Source: DATBDN01 sp963715995
GTDB taxonomy: Bacteria; Actinomycetota; Thermoleophilia; Solirubrobacterales; Thermoleophilaceae
DNA length: 64,000 nucleotides
NCBI GenBank assembly: GCA_963715995.1
Contig: OY970283.1
Span: forward strand, 620,001 to 684,000
Direction of reading: 5' to 3'
Positions 17,711 to 28,815 of this stretch are shown in pieces (within the stretch, counting starts at the first letter, position 1; every line of letters starts with the position of its first letter). Under the pieces are notes generated by a model. It made no database searches, was not told where the DNA came from, and saw only the letters and a program-made list of their open reading frames with translations. A program made the translations under genes and the position numbers.

Positions 17711-19903
17711 TTGTACGCACGGCACCCAGGCCGGCACATGCCCGGCCGTATAGCTGCGAGCGTCACGGCGCTCGCCGCGACGGCGCTGCTGTTCGCAGCC
17801 GCCCCAGCGATGGCAACCGTCACGAGCTCGCAGCTCAGCTCGGTGACGACCTACGACGGCGTCACGTCGACCTCGCAGGATCCGCTCTTCAGTGGTTTTG
17901 ACGGCGATGCGGTCACGGCACCGACGACGACCGTGACCGGCACCGTCACCACCGATGACGGGAATGCCGCCGACACGGTCGACGTCGTCTGCCTCTACAA
18001 CGATTACGGCAGCACCAGCGACACGGTCCAGAACAACGTGCCCGTGCAGCCGGACGGCAGCTTCACAGCGACAGGTGGCACCTTCGACCAGGTCACGTGC
18101 CATCTCGTGGCGCTGCCTCACAACTACAGCGGTCCTAACGACTTCGGTGCGTTCAAGCCGCGCACCTACGGCGTGGGCTACAGCAACTACCCAGCCAGCC
18201 GCACGATCAACACCGGCGGCCCGAACGATGGCACGCATTACAGCTACTACGCCGACCAGCACCAGTCGAAGGGCTACTTCGAGTGGCGGAGCGTCGGCGA
18301 TTGCGGTGCCGATTGGTCGAATGTGTTCTCGGGGGACAACTTCCAGGACTTCGACGAGTACACCCCGTTCGACTGTGGCTTGGCGCAGTACACGAATGGC
18401 GGGGGTGACGGCTACGGGCGTTCCGAGGTTCTGATCGACGGCAAGAGTGCGTACAACTCGTACGGCGCCGCGAAGCAGGGCGGCGGCACCGGCGGCCAGG
18501 ACAACGCCAACTTCCCGGCGGTGAGCTACACCCGCAGCACCGACCCGCTGACGGGTGATCTGACGGTGAACGAGTCCGAGAACCTGGTCAACTGCGGAAG
18601 CGAGGCCTTCGCGCCCGGGGCGGCTTGTGATCCCGGGAACCCGAACACCTACGAGAACACCGGCGTCCACTTCGACCGCCAGATCAAGCAGTCGAACGAC
18701 GGCCTGAAGGCGACCGTCACCGACACCTACACCAGCACCGACGGTGCCGACCACGCGATCGACGTGGAGTACGACAACTACGTCGACGAGGACGAAGTCG
18801 CGGGTATCAAGGTCCCGGGTAGCGACCGTTACAAGACCTACTCGGACGGTGACGTCGTGACCCTTCCCGCACAGGCGACGGGCACGATCTACGCCAAGGA
18901 CCTGACCTATCCGGCAGGTGACAACCCGTACTACTCGCTGCCCGGGTCGTACACCTACACGACACAGCCCGACCGGATGTTCTTCAACTACGGCTACAAC
19001 GAGGACGACTCCGAGTTCGTGCTCGACTACAAGCGCACGGTGCCGGCGGGCAGCACGGTCACCATCACGCACGTCCTGAACCAGGGCCTGACGTCCGAGG
19101 ACGTCGCCAAGGCGTCCGACACACAGCTCCCGGCCGTCGCGATCACCAGCCCGGCCAACGGGTCCTCGAGCGCCTCGCACGACGTTGTCGTGACGGGCAC
19201 CGCTTCGGACGATTCGGGCACGCCGTCACTGGCGGTCAACGGGATCCCGACTCCGGTCGCGGCCGACGGAACCTGGTCGCAGCACCTGAACCTGCCGACG
19301 GGCGGGGACACGATCACCGCTGTCGCCACCGACACCGCGGGCAACGCGGCGCAGGCGCAGACGACGGTCAACGTCGCGATCGCGCAGTGCACCGTGCCGA
19401 AGGTGACCGGAATGACGACCGCTCAGGCGACCGCTGCCCTGACAGGCGCCGGCTGCAAGGTCGGCTCGCAGACCAAGGCGACCTCCAAGACGGTCAAGTC
19501 GGGCAGCGTGATCACTCAGAGCATCCCGGCCGGCCTCGTCGGCTCGCTCGGGCTGCCGGTCGACATCCGGATCTCGCTCGGCAAGTTCGCCGGCGCGACC
19601 CTGGCGTCCAAGTCGATCAAGCTGAACGGCCGCAGCCTGGTCGTGACCGTCAAGTGCGGCTCCTCGCCGGTTCAGACCGGCACGGTCAAGCTGCGCACGA
19701 CCAGCGGCAAGAAGAAGACGCTCGGATCGGCCGCCTTCTCGTGCCCGAAGGGCAAGAAGCGCACGGTGCACTTCACGATCTCGAAGACGAGCGCGAAGGC
19801 ACTGAAGAAGCAGAAGAAGACGAAGGCGACCGCCTACATCGTCGCCCGCAACACGACTGGCGACAGCATCCAGAAGACGGGCAAGCTCACGATCAAGGGC
19901 TAG
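17711..19903 (+). CDS. Secreted array protein 4, divergent N-domain with homogenised C-terminus
   Basis: 730 aa from TTG 17711, preceded by AGGAGG seven bases away. The first residues (YARHPGRH) resemble copy 1 (DARHSGRR), which supports this start. The signal peptide ends AAPAMA-T. The N-domain keeps the plan of the other copies (GGPNDGTHYSYYADQHQSKG, GDCGADW, VDGKxAYNS-like, TGVHFDRQIKQ, DTYTSTDGADHAIDVEYDNY), but most positions differ. The Ig-like, PASTA and basic-tail parts are almost identical to copies 1-3. It has its own promoter and a strong hairpin after the stop. Confidence 0.85.
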   Translation: MYARHPGRHMPGRIAASVTALAATALLFAAAPAMATVTSSQLSSVTTYDGVTSTSQDPLFSGFDGDAVTAPTTTVTGTVTTDDGNAADTVDVVCLYNDYGSTSDTVQNNVPVQPDGSFTATGGTFDQVTCHLVALPHNYSGPNDFGAFKPRTYGVGYSNYPASRTINTGGPNDGTHYSYYADQHQSKGYFEWRSVGDCGADWSNVFSGDNFQDFDEYTPFDCGLAQYTNGGGDGYGRSEVLIDGKSAYNSYGAAKQGGGTGGQDNANFPAVSYTRSTDPLTGDLTVNESENLVNCGSEAFAPGAACDPGNPNTYENTGVHFDRQIKQSNDGLKATVTDTYTSTDGADHAIDVEYDNYVDEDEVAGIKVPGSDRYKTYSDGDVVTLPAQATGTIYAKDLTYPAGDNPYYSLPGSYTYTTQPDRMFFNYGYNEDDSEFVLDYKRTVPAGSTVTITHVLNQGLTSEDVAKASDTQLPAVAITSPANGSSSASHDVVVTGTASDDSGTPSLAVNGIPTPVAADGTWSQHLNLPTGGDTITAVATDTAGNAAQAQTTVNVAIAQCTVPKVTGMTTAQATAALTGAGCKVGSQTKATSKTVKSGSVITQSIPAGLVGSLGLPVDIRISLGKFAGATLASKSIKLNGRSLVVTVKCGSSPVQTGTVKLRTTSGKKKTLGSAAFSCPKGKKRTVHFTISKTSAKALKKQKKTKATAYIVARNTTGDSIQKTGKLTIKG

Positions 19904-19929
19904 TCCACAGCTCCACCATCAGCACGGCG

Positions 19930-19961
19930 GCGGCCGGTCATCCCTCGGGGTGGCCGGCCGC
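19930..19961 (+). terminator. Long GC hairpin after array gene 4
   Basis: GCGGCCGG (19930-19937) pairs with CCGGCCGC (19954-19961), and the inner CATCCC/GGGGTG also pairs, leaving a tetraloop CTCG. There is no T-run, as is common for high-GC terminators. Confidence 0.7.
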
Positions 19962-19981
19962 TCGTCGTTGGTGGCTCTGCA

Positions 19982-19987
19982 TAAGAT
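19982..19987 (+). promoter_or_regulatory. Leaderless -10 (TAAGAT) for the DtxR-family gene
   Basis: TAAGAT ends seven bases before GTG 19995. This spacing would start transcription at or next to the start codon. Confidence 0.45.
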
Positions 19988-19994
19988 GGAAGAC

Positions 19995-20705
19995 GTGACG
20001 CCGGACCAGGCGACAGAGGGTGAGGAGCACTACCTCGAGACCATCTTCTGGCTCGAGGAGGCCGGGCTGCCGATCACGGGCGCAAACATCGCGCGCGCGC
20101 AGCAGGTCTCGCCGCCCACCGTTCACGAGATGGTGGGCCGGCTCGAGCGCGACGGCTTCGTGGAGCGCGGCGACGACAAGGCGCTCGCCTTCACCGAGCG
20201 CGGTCGCGATCACGCCGAGTCGGTGGTGCGCCGCCATCGCCTGGTCGAGCGCTTCCTGACCGACGTGATGGGCATCCCCTGGGACGAGGTCCACGAGGAG
20301 GCGGAGCGCATGGAGCACGCGATGTCCCCGCGGCTCGAGGAGAGCATGCGTAACGCGATCGGCGACGCCACCACCTGCCCGCATGGCCACCCGATCTTTC
20401 CCGGCACGCGCGAGCCCGGCGTGCCGCTGGCCGACGTGGAGCAGGGCGCGACTGTGCGCATCCTGCGCTTCGAGAACGAAGCCGAGGACCTTCTGCACTA
20501 CCTGAAGGAGTCGGGTCTGCACCCCGGCCTCGAGGGCACGCTGGCCGAGACCGGTGACGACGAGGTGACCGTGACGACCGACGCCGGCCCGTTCACCGTC
20601 ACCCGCAGCGTGGCCGAAACGGTCTCGGTGGTGGCCGATCCCTCGCCGCCGCCGCGCACCGCCCTGCCCGAGCAGCTGGTGCTCGGCGGGCGTTACGGAC
20701 GCTGA
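19995..20705 (+). CDS. DtxR/IdeR-family metal-dependent transcriptional regulator
   Basis: 236 aa from GTG 19995; ATG 19986 is in frame and adds three residues. The family represses or activates genes according to Fe(II) or Mn(II). Parts: winged helix (EEHYLETIFWLEE, then GANIARAQQVSPPTVHEMVGRLERDGFVE, about 5-65), metal-binding/dimerisation region (RHRLVERFLTDVMGIPWDEVHEEAERMEHAMS, then CPHGHPIF, with the expected Cys/His/Glu ligand types, about 75-145), and a C-terminal SH3-like domain (about 150-225). The target genes are unknown. Its place between the array and the other secreted-protein genes, which include metal-binding RTX proteins and a copper-type oxidase, makes local regulation possible but unproven. 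Confidence 0.9.
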   Translation: MTPDQATEGEEHYLETIFWLEEAGLPITGANIARAQQVSPPTVHEMVGRLERDGFVERGDDKALAFTERGRDHAESVVRRHRLVERFLTDVMGIPWDEVHEEAERMEHAMSPRLEESMRNAIGDATTCPHGHPIFPGTREPGVPLADVEQGATVRILRFENEAEDLLHYLKESGLHPGLEGTLAETGDDEVTVTTDAGPFTVTRSVAETVSVVADPSPPPRTALPEQLVLGGRYGR

Positions 20706-20735
20706 AACAGCGCCCCGGCGCGGGGTCCACGCCTC

Positions 20736-20741
20736 TACGCT
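20736..20741 (+). promoter_or_regulatory. Leaderless -10 (TACGCT) for the subtilase gene
   Basis: TACGCT is followed by exactly six bases and then GTG 20748. No ribosome-binding site is present. Confidence 0.45.
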
Positions 20742-20747
20742 GGTGAA

Positions 20748-23234
<2,487 letters not shown>

Positions 23235-23243
<9 letters not shown>

Positions 23244-23264
23244 CCCCTCCTGCGCATATACGTT
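23235..23264 (+). promoter_or_regulatory. Promoter of RTX-like gene 1: TTGACT-N18-TACGTT
   Basis: TTGACT (23235-23240) lies inside the last codons of the subtilase gene, and TACGTT lies 18 bases downstream (23259-23264). A GGAGAGG ribosome-binding site precedes TTG 23304. Confidence 0.6.
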
Positions 23265-23303
23265 CGGACGGCTGGGCTCGTTCACCACGAAGGAGAGGCT
23301 CCG

Positions 23304-25877
23304 TTGACCCGTCATACCCGCTTGGTCACCCTCGCCGCTCTCGCAGCGGCATGCACGCTCGTGTTCGCCCTGTCGGCGCTCGCGGGCAACGTCACGCACG
23401 AGACGGTCTCGTGGGACGGCGGCGTCCTGACCTGGACCGGTGGCACCGCGAATGCGTCGAACGCGACCTTCGACAACGTCGAGTTCTCGCAGGACGGCAG
23501 CACGGTGACGGTCCATTCGAACAGCGACACCATCATCACGATCGTCAGCGACAACGGGGAGTGCAACTACTCGGGCAATGTCAGCACGGCGGTCGTCACC
23601 GGCCCGTCGCAGGACACCACGACGGTGATCTGCGACGACGTCACCTCGATCGTGGCCAACGCGGCCGCAGGCGACGACGTGGTGGACGCGAGCGGCGTCG
23701 GTTCCCTGCCGACCACGCAGAACGGCGCGGCGGGTCGCGACGAGCTGATCGGCGGCGGCGCGGCCGACCAGATCGACGGCGGCGACGGTGACGACGGCTG
23801 GAGCCTGTGCGCCGAGTACGACAACTCGACCGCGAACCCCGACTCGTGCACCGAGCCCGTTGGCGGCCTCTACGGCGGACCCGGTGACGACACGATCACG
23901 GGTGACGCCGGCTACGACTACCTCGAGGGTGGCGGCGATCAGCAGGTGAACGGCGACCTGGTCGCCACCGACAAGGACACGCTCTCGGGCGGCGATGACG
24001 ACGACTACATCGACGGCGGCGACGATGCCGACACCGAGAACGGCGGCGCCGGCAACGACGCGATGTACGGCGACGCCGGCAACGACGTCATGAACGGCGA
24101 TGACGGGACCGACGTCATGTACGGCGGCGACGACGACGACCAGATGGACGGCGGCGCCGGGAACGACTCGTACAACGACTACGACGACGCCTACCCGGAC
24201 GTGCCATACGGCGGCATCTTCGGTGGCGACGGCAACGACACGCTCACCGGCGGCGATGGCATCGACGATGTCGAGGGCCAAGGCGGCAACGACAGCGTCT
24301 CGGGCGGCGCCGGCGACGACGCCGACGTCTACAACCCGATGGATGCATGCCCAGCTACCGGGAAGGCCTGGGCGGATGGCCTGACCTGTGCGACCGAGTT
24401 CGAAGGCGGCGTCTACGGCGGCGCCGGCAACGACGTCGTCGACGGCAACGACGGGACCGACTGGGTTCAGGGCAACGCCGGCGACGACACCGTGCGCGGC
24501 GACGCGGGCGACGACGCCTACGTCCGGTTGCCGAACGCTGTCTGCAACACGGGCCTCCAGGCCGACGGTTGCAGCGGCGGTGACAAGTACGGCGGGGTGA
24601 TGGGCGATGACCAGAGCGACCAGGTTGCGGGTGAGGAGAGCGACGACGACCCGCTGGTCGATGGCGGCGATGGTCGCGACTGGGTCTTCGGCGGACCCGG
24701 CAACGACACCGTCACCGGTGGCGCCGGCGACGACAGCAGCCACGACTTCAACACGGCCGACGGGGGCAACCGCTACCCCGCGGTCGAGGGCGGGTCAGGC
24801 AACGACACCGTGGACGGCAACGACGGAGCGGACTCGGTCGCGGGCGACGACGGCTCCGACATCGTGAACGGCGATGCGGGTGACGACGAGGTCTTCGAGT
24901 ACATCGATGGCTCTCCCGACGTGTCGCACGGCGGCAGCGGGGTCGACGACCTCTACTACGACAGCTGCTGCACGGATGCACAGGCCACGATCACGCTGGA
25001 CGATCAGGCCGACGACGGCGTGGCCAGCGACGGGGACCAGACCAACGATCCGGGCAACAACTTCGGCTCGGACTTCGAGAACGCGTTCTACGAGGGAGAG
25101 TGCTTCACGAACTGCCCGTTCGGGAGCATCACGCAGAACTCGCCGGTGAATCTGGTCGGCACCGCTGGCGCGAACGTCCTCGAAGGCTCGTACGGAAACG
25201 ACACGATCACGGGGGGCGATGGCGCCGACTACCTGGGCGGCGAAGGAGGCAACGACACGATCAATGCCCGCGACGGTTATCCGGACATCGTGAACTGCGG
25301 CGACGGCGTCGACACGGCGGTGGTCGACCAGTTCGACACGGTCCAGAACTGCGAGAACGTGGACGAGGCGGACGTGCCGAGCGCGTTCGACACCTCGAAC
25401 CCGCCCGTGCCGCCGACTCCGCCGGCGACCGGCTCGAGCCAGACGCCACACGACACGACAGCGCCGAAGACCACGCTGACCGTGACCGGCGGCGGCGACG
25501 TCAGCGGCAACCAGCTCGTGCTCGGTCTCCGGGTCACGGCTGCGTGCAACGAGGCCTGCAAGCTCAGCCTGCGCCTGCTCGCACAGCAGGAGCCGGGGAC
25601 GGCGACGTTCTCGCGGGTGAAGGGCTACAACGTGGTCGTCGGCCGGCGCACGGTCGGCTTCGGCAAGAGCAAGCGCAACATCAGGGTCCGGCCCTGCGAG
25701 CGCAAGTCCGGCGGCCCGCAGTCGAAGGCCTGCCTCAAGCGCTTCGAGCGGGCCCTGAATGCCCGCCTGAAGAAGACCGGCAAGGTGACGATGAAGCTGT
25801 TCGTGGTCACCACCGACCGCGCCGGCAACCACACGCAGAAGACGAAGACGATCGTGATAAGGCGCAAGCGCAAGTAA
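23304..25877 (+). CDS. Secreted RTX-like calcium-binding repeat protein 1
   Basis: 857 aa from TTG 23304, preceded by AAGGAGAGG. The signal peptide ends ALSALA-G near residue 28. A beta-rich N-domain (about 29-130) is followed by many hemolysin-type nonapeptide repeats of the form GGxGxDxLx (for example GGPGDDTITG, GGAGNDAMYG, GGDGNDTLTG) over roughly 130-700. In this family such repeats fold into a parallel beta-roll that binds calcium. Cysteine-containing insertions interrupt the rolls. The last 130 residues are a basic two-Cys module (ACNEACKLSLRL, VGRRTVGFGKSKRNIRV) ending IRRKRK. There is no type I secretion gene nearby and a Sec signal is present, so export is by Sec. Confidence 0.88.
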   Translation: MTRHTRLVTLAALAAACTLVFALSALAGNVTHETVSWDGGVLTWTGGTANASNATFDNVEFSQDGSTVTVHSNSDTIITIVSDNGECNYSGNVSTAVVTGPSQDTTTVICDDVTSIVANAAAGDDVVDASGVGSLPTTQNGAAGRDELIGGGAADQIDGGDGDDGWSLCAEYDNSTANPDSCTEPVGGLYGGPGDDTITGDAGYDYLEGGGDQQVNGDLVATDKDTLSGGDDDDYIDGGDDADTENGGAGNDAMYGDAGNDVMNGDDGTDVMYGGDDDDQMDGGAGNDSYNDYDDAYPDVPYGGIFGGDGNDTLTGGDGIDDVEGQGGNDSVSGGAGDDADVYNPMDACPATGKAWADGLTCATEFEGGVYGGAGNDVVDGNDGTDWVQGNAGDDTVRGDAGDDAYVRLPNAVCNTGLQADGCSGGDKYGGVMGDDQSDQVAGEESDDDPLVDGGDGRDWVFGGPGNDTVTGGAGDDSSHDFNTADGGNRYPAVEGGSGNDTVDGNDGADSVAGDDGSDIVNGDAGDDEVFEYIDGSPDVSHGGSGVDDLYYDSCCTDAQATITLDDQADDGVASDGDQTNDPGNNFGSDFENAFYEGECFTNCPFGSITQNSPVNLVGTAGANVLEGSYGNDTITGGDGADYLGGEGGNDTINARDGYPDIVNCGDGVDTAVVDQFDTVQNCENVDEADVPSAFDTSNPPVPPTPPATGSSQTPHDTTAPKTTLTVTGGGDVSGNQLVLGLRVTAACNEACKLSLRLLAQQEPGTATFSRVKGYNVVVGRRTVGFGKSKRNIRVRPCERKSGGPQSKACLKRFERALNARLKKTGKVTMKLFVVTTDRAGNHTQKTKTIVIRRKRK

Positions 25878-25929
25878 GGGTCTCTACTACATACGGAGTA
25901 CCCACAAGCGCAATCTTGTAGTACGCCTA

Positions 25930-25958
25930 TTGCAAATCCGCGACTCTCGGGTTAGGGT
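25930..25958 (+). promoter_or_regulatory. Promoter of RTX-like gene 2: TTGCAA-N17-TAGGGT
   Basis: TTGCAA (25930-25935) and TAGGGT (25953-25958) are 17 bases apart. The 149-bp gap is AT-richer than its surroundings. It also holds an inverted repeat TACTACA (25885-25891) / TGTAGTA (25917-25923) of unknown role. Confidence 0.5.
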
Positions 25959-26026
25959 TTCCACCGTAGGGGCACACCCATGCCCCTTTGGACCGCTTCC
26001 CCCTCACTCAGGAGACGACTCACTTC

Positions 26027-28759
26027 ATGGATGGATTCGCTCGCCTCGGCGCTCTCACGATCGCGCTGATCTTCTGTCTCGCTTTTGCTTCGGCGGCCTA
26101 CGCAGGAGAGACCGTTCCGGTTCCGGTCAACGACCAGAGCGCATACGTCGACTCGAATGGCGTGCTCGTCTGGACCGGCGGCACCGCCAACGGCGAGTCC
26201 GGCACCTCACCGGACGACGCGGTCACCTTCACGCAGTCCTCGGAGGACGCGAACACGGTCACGGTCACCACGACCAGCGCCGGCAACATCGACCTCCCCG
26301 ACCCCGACGACAACGGCTACTGCACGTACCCGGACGAGGCTCCCTCCCCGACGGTCACCTGCACCAACGTCTCGAGCGTCCAGGCCGACGCCGAGGAGGG
26401 CAACGACACCGTCGATGCGAGCGGCCTCTCCACCCTGCCCTCAACCCTGAACGCCGATGCAAACGATGAGGACGCGGGCGTCGACACGCTCACGGGCGGC
26501 GGCGTCGGCGACACGCTGAACAGCTCCGCCGGCAACGACACCCAGAACGGCGGCCCCGGGGACGACAGCCTGAACGGCGGCTCCGGTGACGACACCTTGA
26601 ACGGCGACGCCGGCGACGACTACGCCGACGGCGGCGCCGGCAACGACATGATCGACGGCGGCGCCGATCCCGATGGCAACGCCTTCCTCGCCTACTGCTG
26701 TGGTTACACCGAGACGGGTCTCCACGGTGGTGAGGGCAACGACACCATCAACGGCGGCGACGGCGGCGACTTCATCACCGGCGACGATGGCAACGACACG
26801 CTGAACGGCGATGCCGACACCGACTACGTCTACGGCGGCAACGGCAACGACACGATCGACGGTGGCACCGGTGACGACACATTCACGGCCTACTGCATCC
26901 CGTTCTGCACGTTCAAGATGTCTTCGCTGAGCCAGGCGGACGAGCTTCCGCCCGGCTACTTCGGTGGTCTGTTTGGCGGACCGGGCGACGACACCATTCA
27001 CGGTGGCGACGGCAGCGACCTGATCGGCGGGCAGGAGAGCCCCTTCAACAAGGGGGGCGCAGACTCCGACGCGAGCGACAAGGACACGCTCTTCGGCGAT
27101 GCCGGCAACGACCAGATGGACGGCGGTGACGACGACGACGTCATGGACGGCGGCGACGGCATCGACGACATGTATGGCGACGACGGCAACGACACCGTCA
27201 GCGGCGGCGCCGGCGACGATGCGCCGCACTACGACTACAGCGACGATCTGTGCTGCATCCAGTCCGACGATGGCGGGATCTACGGCGGCAACGGAAACGA
27301 CCGCCTCGACGGCGGCGACGGAGTCGACTACCTCGACGGTGGTGCCGGCGACGACGTCGAGACCGGCGGTGCCGGTGATGACGCGTACTCCGGCAGCATC
27401 CCCTGCACTGGCTCGACGACCACCGGAAACTCGGATTGCTACACCCAGATCTCCGGCGGCATTCTGGGCGGCGATGACAACGACACCCTCTACGGCGACA
27501 CGCTCGACGGCGGGAACGGCCGGGATTACATCTACGGCGGCAACGGCAACGACACCATCTACGGCCAGGGCGGCGACGACAGCTACCACGGTTTCGCGGG
27601 CCCGACGGTCCAGGGTCAGGGCTTCGGCACGGGTTACCCGGGCCTCTACGGCGGCGACGGTGACGACACCATCAGCGGCGGCGACGGCGGCGACTTCGTC
27701 GAGGGCGACAACGGCGCCGACGTCCTGAACGGCGACAACGGCGACGACGAGGTGCAGGAGTACGAGGACGGCAGCACCGACGTCGCCCATGGCGACGCGG
27801 GGGTGGACACGATCCACTACTCGTCGAACACGCAGTCGGGCAACGGCGCCGCAACGATCACGCTGAACGACGTGGCCGATGACGGCATCGCGCCCGACCC
27901 CGACAACGGCGACGACGCCGGCGACCCGGGCAACAACTTCGGGTCGGACTTCGAGAACGCCACGTTCTCGACGTGGTGTTCCGCGGACAACTGCTCGGCA
28001 GCGGAGAGCACACAGGCCGGCAGCGACGCCACGATCGTCGGTACCGCCGGGCCGAACCAGCTGTTCGGTGGCGCCGGTAACGACGACATCACGGGCGGCG
28101 ACGGCGCCGACTACCTCAGTGGCGGCGCAGGGGACGACACGTTCCATGCCCGTGACGGCTTCCCGGACTTCGTCGACTGCGACGCCGGGACCGACACGGC
28201 GGTGGTCGATCAGTTCGACACGGTCCAGAACTGCGAGAACGTGGACGAGGCGGACGTGAAGAGCGCCTACGACACCTCGCAGCCGCCGCCCGTGCCGCCG
28301 GTGCCTGCCAGCGGCTCGAGCGAGACCCCGCACGACACCACAGCGCCGAAGACGACGCTGACGGTGACCGGTGGCGGCGACGTCAGCGGCAACCAGCTGG
28401 TGCTCGGACTGCGTGTGAGCGCGCTCTGCAACGAGGACTGCAAGCTCAGCCTGCGGCTACTCGCGCAGCAGGAGCCGGGCACGGCCACGTTCTCGCGCGA
28501 CAAGGGCTACAACGTGGTCGTCGGCCGGCGCACGGTCGGCTTCGGCAAGAGCAAGCGCAACATCAGGGTCCGGCCCTGCGAGCGCAAGTCCGGCGGCCCG
28601 CAGTCGAAGGCCTGCCTCAAGCGCTTCGAGCGGGCGCTCAACGCCCGCCTGAAGAAGAGCGGCAAGGTCACGATGAAGCTGTTCGTCGTGACAACCGATC
28701 GCGCGGGCAACCGCACCCAGAAGATCAAGACGGTGGTCATCCGCCGCAAGCGCAAGTAG
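26027..28759 (+). CDS. Secreted RTX-like calcium-binding repeat protein 2
   Basis: 910 aa from ATG 26027, with CAGGAG twelve bases upstream; the signal peptide then begins properly and ends FASAAYA-G. The plan is as in the first RTX-like protein: an N-domain (about 25-130), a long array of GGxGxDxLx repeats (for example GGPGDDSLNG, GGSGDDTLNG, GGDGGDFITG) over about 145-750, and the same basic two-Cys C-terminal module (LCNEDCKLSLRL). The module shares a 134-nt block with its neighbour that is identical base for base. The repeats diverge freely while the C-terminus does not, suggesting conversion or strong constraint. A near-perfect terminator hairpin follows. Confidence 0.88.
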   Translation: MDGFARLGALTIALIFCLAFASAAYAGETVPVPVNDQSAYVDSNGVLVWTGGTANGESGTSPDDAVTFTQSSEDANTVTVTTTSAGNIDLPDPDDNGYCTYPDEAPSPTVTCTNVSSVQADAEEGNDTVDASGLSTLPSTLNADANDEDAGVDTLTGGGVGDTLNSSAGNDTQNGGPGDDSLNGGSGDDTLNGDAGDDYADGGAGNDMIDGGADPDGNAFLAYCCGYTETGLHGGEGNDTINGGDGGDFITGDDGNDTLNGDADTDYVYGGNGNDTIDGGTGDDTFTAYCIPFCTFKMSSLSQADELPPGYFGGLFGGPGDDTIHGGDGSDLIGGQESPFNKGGADSDASDKDTLFGDAGNDQMDGGDDDDVMDGGDGIDDMYGDDGNDTVSGGAGDDAPHYDYSDDLCCIQSDDGGIYGGNGNDRLDGGDGVDYLDGGAGDDVETGGAGDDAYSGSIPCTGSTTTGNSDCYTQISGGILGGDDNDTLYGDTLDGGNGRDYIYGGNGNDTIYGQGGDDSYHGFAGPTVQGQGFGTGYPGLYGGDGDDTISGGDGGDFVEGDNGADVLNGDNGDDEVQEYEDGSTDVAHGDAGVDTIHYSSNTQSGNGAATITLNDVADDGIAPDPDNGDDAGDPGNNFGSDFENATFSTWCSADNCSAAESTQAGSDATIVGTAGPNQLFGGAGNDDITGGDGADYLSGGAGDDTFHARDGFPDFVDCDAGTDTAVVDQFDTVQNCENVDEADVKSAYDTSQPPPVPPVPASGSSETPHDTTAPKTTLTVTGGGDVSGNQLVLGLRVSALCNEDCKLSLRLLAQQEPGTATFSRDKGYNVVVGRRTVGFGKSKRNIRVRPCERKSGGPQSKACLKRFERALNARLKKSGKVTMKLFVVTTDRAGNRTQKIKTVVIRRKRK

Positions 28760-28765
28760 CTGGAT

Positions 28766-28793
28766 GGGCGGGGCGGCTCTGGCCGCCCCGCCC
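28766..28793 (+). terminator. Perfect 12-bp GC hairpin after RTX-like gene 2
   Basis: GGGCGGGGCGGC (28766-28777) pairs fully with GCCGCCCCGCCC (28782-28793) around loop TCTG. It separates the RTX pair from the lysyl oxidase unit. Confidence 0.75.
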
Positions 28794-28802
28794 GACCACC
28801 TG

Positions 28803-28808
28803 TACCTT
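28803..28808 (+). promoter_or_regulatory. Leaderless -10 (TACCTT) for the lysyl oxidase gene
   Basis: TACCTT is followed by seven bases and ATG 28816. No ribosome-binding site is present. This argues against the in-frame TTG at 28807. Confidence 0.45.
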
Positions 28809-28815
28809 GAGTTAC

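Larger units (their letters stand above)
11012..19903 (+). repeat. Four-copy tandem gene array with mosaic 3' ends
   Basis: Four head-to-tail paralogous genes (11012, 13218, 15427, 17711). Copies 1-3 are similar throughout. Copy 4 has a divergent N-terminal half but almost the same last 250 codons. The 10-bp junctions 1/2 and 2/3 are the same, with the stop codon forming part of the next ribosome-binding site. Identity between copies extends to synonymous sites in blocks, indicating recombination or gene conversion. Confidence 0.88.

Noticed and set aside
23740..28200. Regular short repeats that could suggest a CRISPR array or minisatellite
   Set aside because: Units are degenerate, in frame, and encode GGxGxDxL nonapeptides. 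There are no identical direct repeats with unique spacers.
26441..28333. 630-codon minus-strand frame opposite the second RTX-like gene
   Set aside because: It mirrors the GGxGxD repeats and shows only repetitive Val/Ala/Asp composition, with no start context.
23304..28759. Type I secretion of the RTX-like proteins
   Set aside because: Both have N-terminal Sec signals and no HlyB/HlyD/TolC-like genes are nearby.
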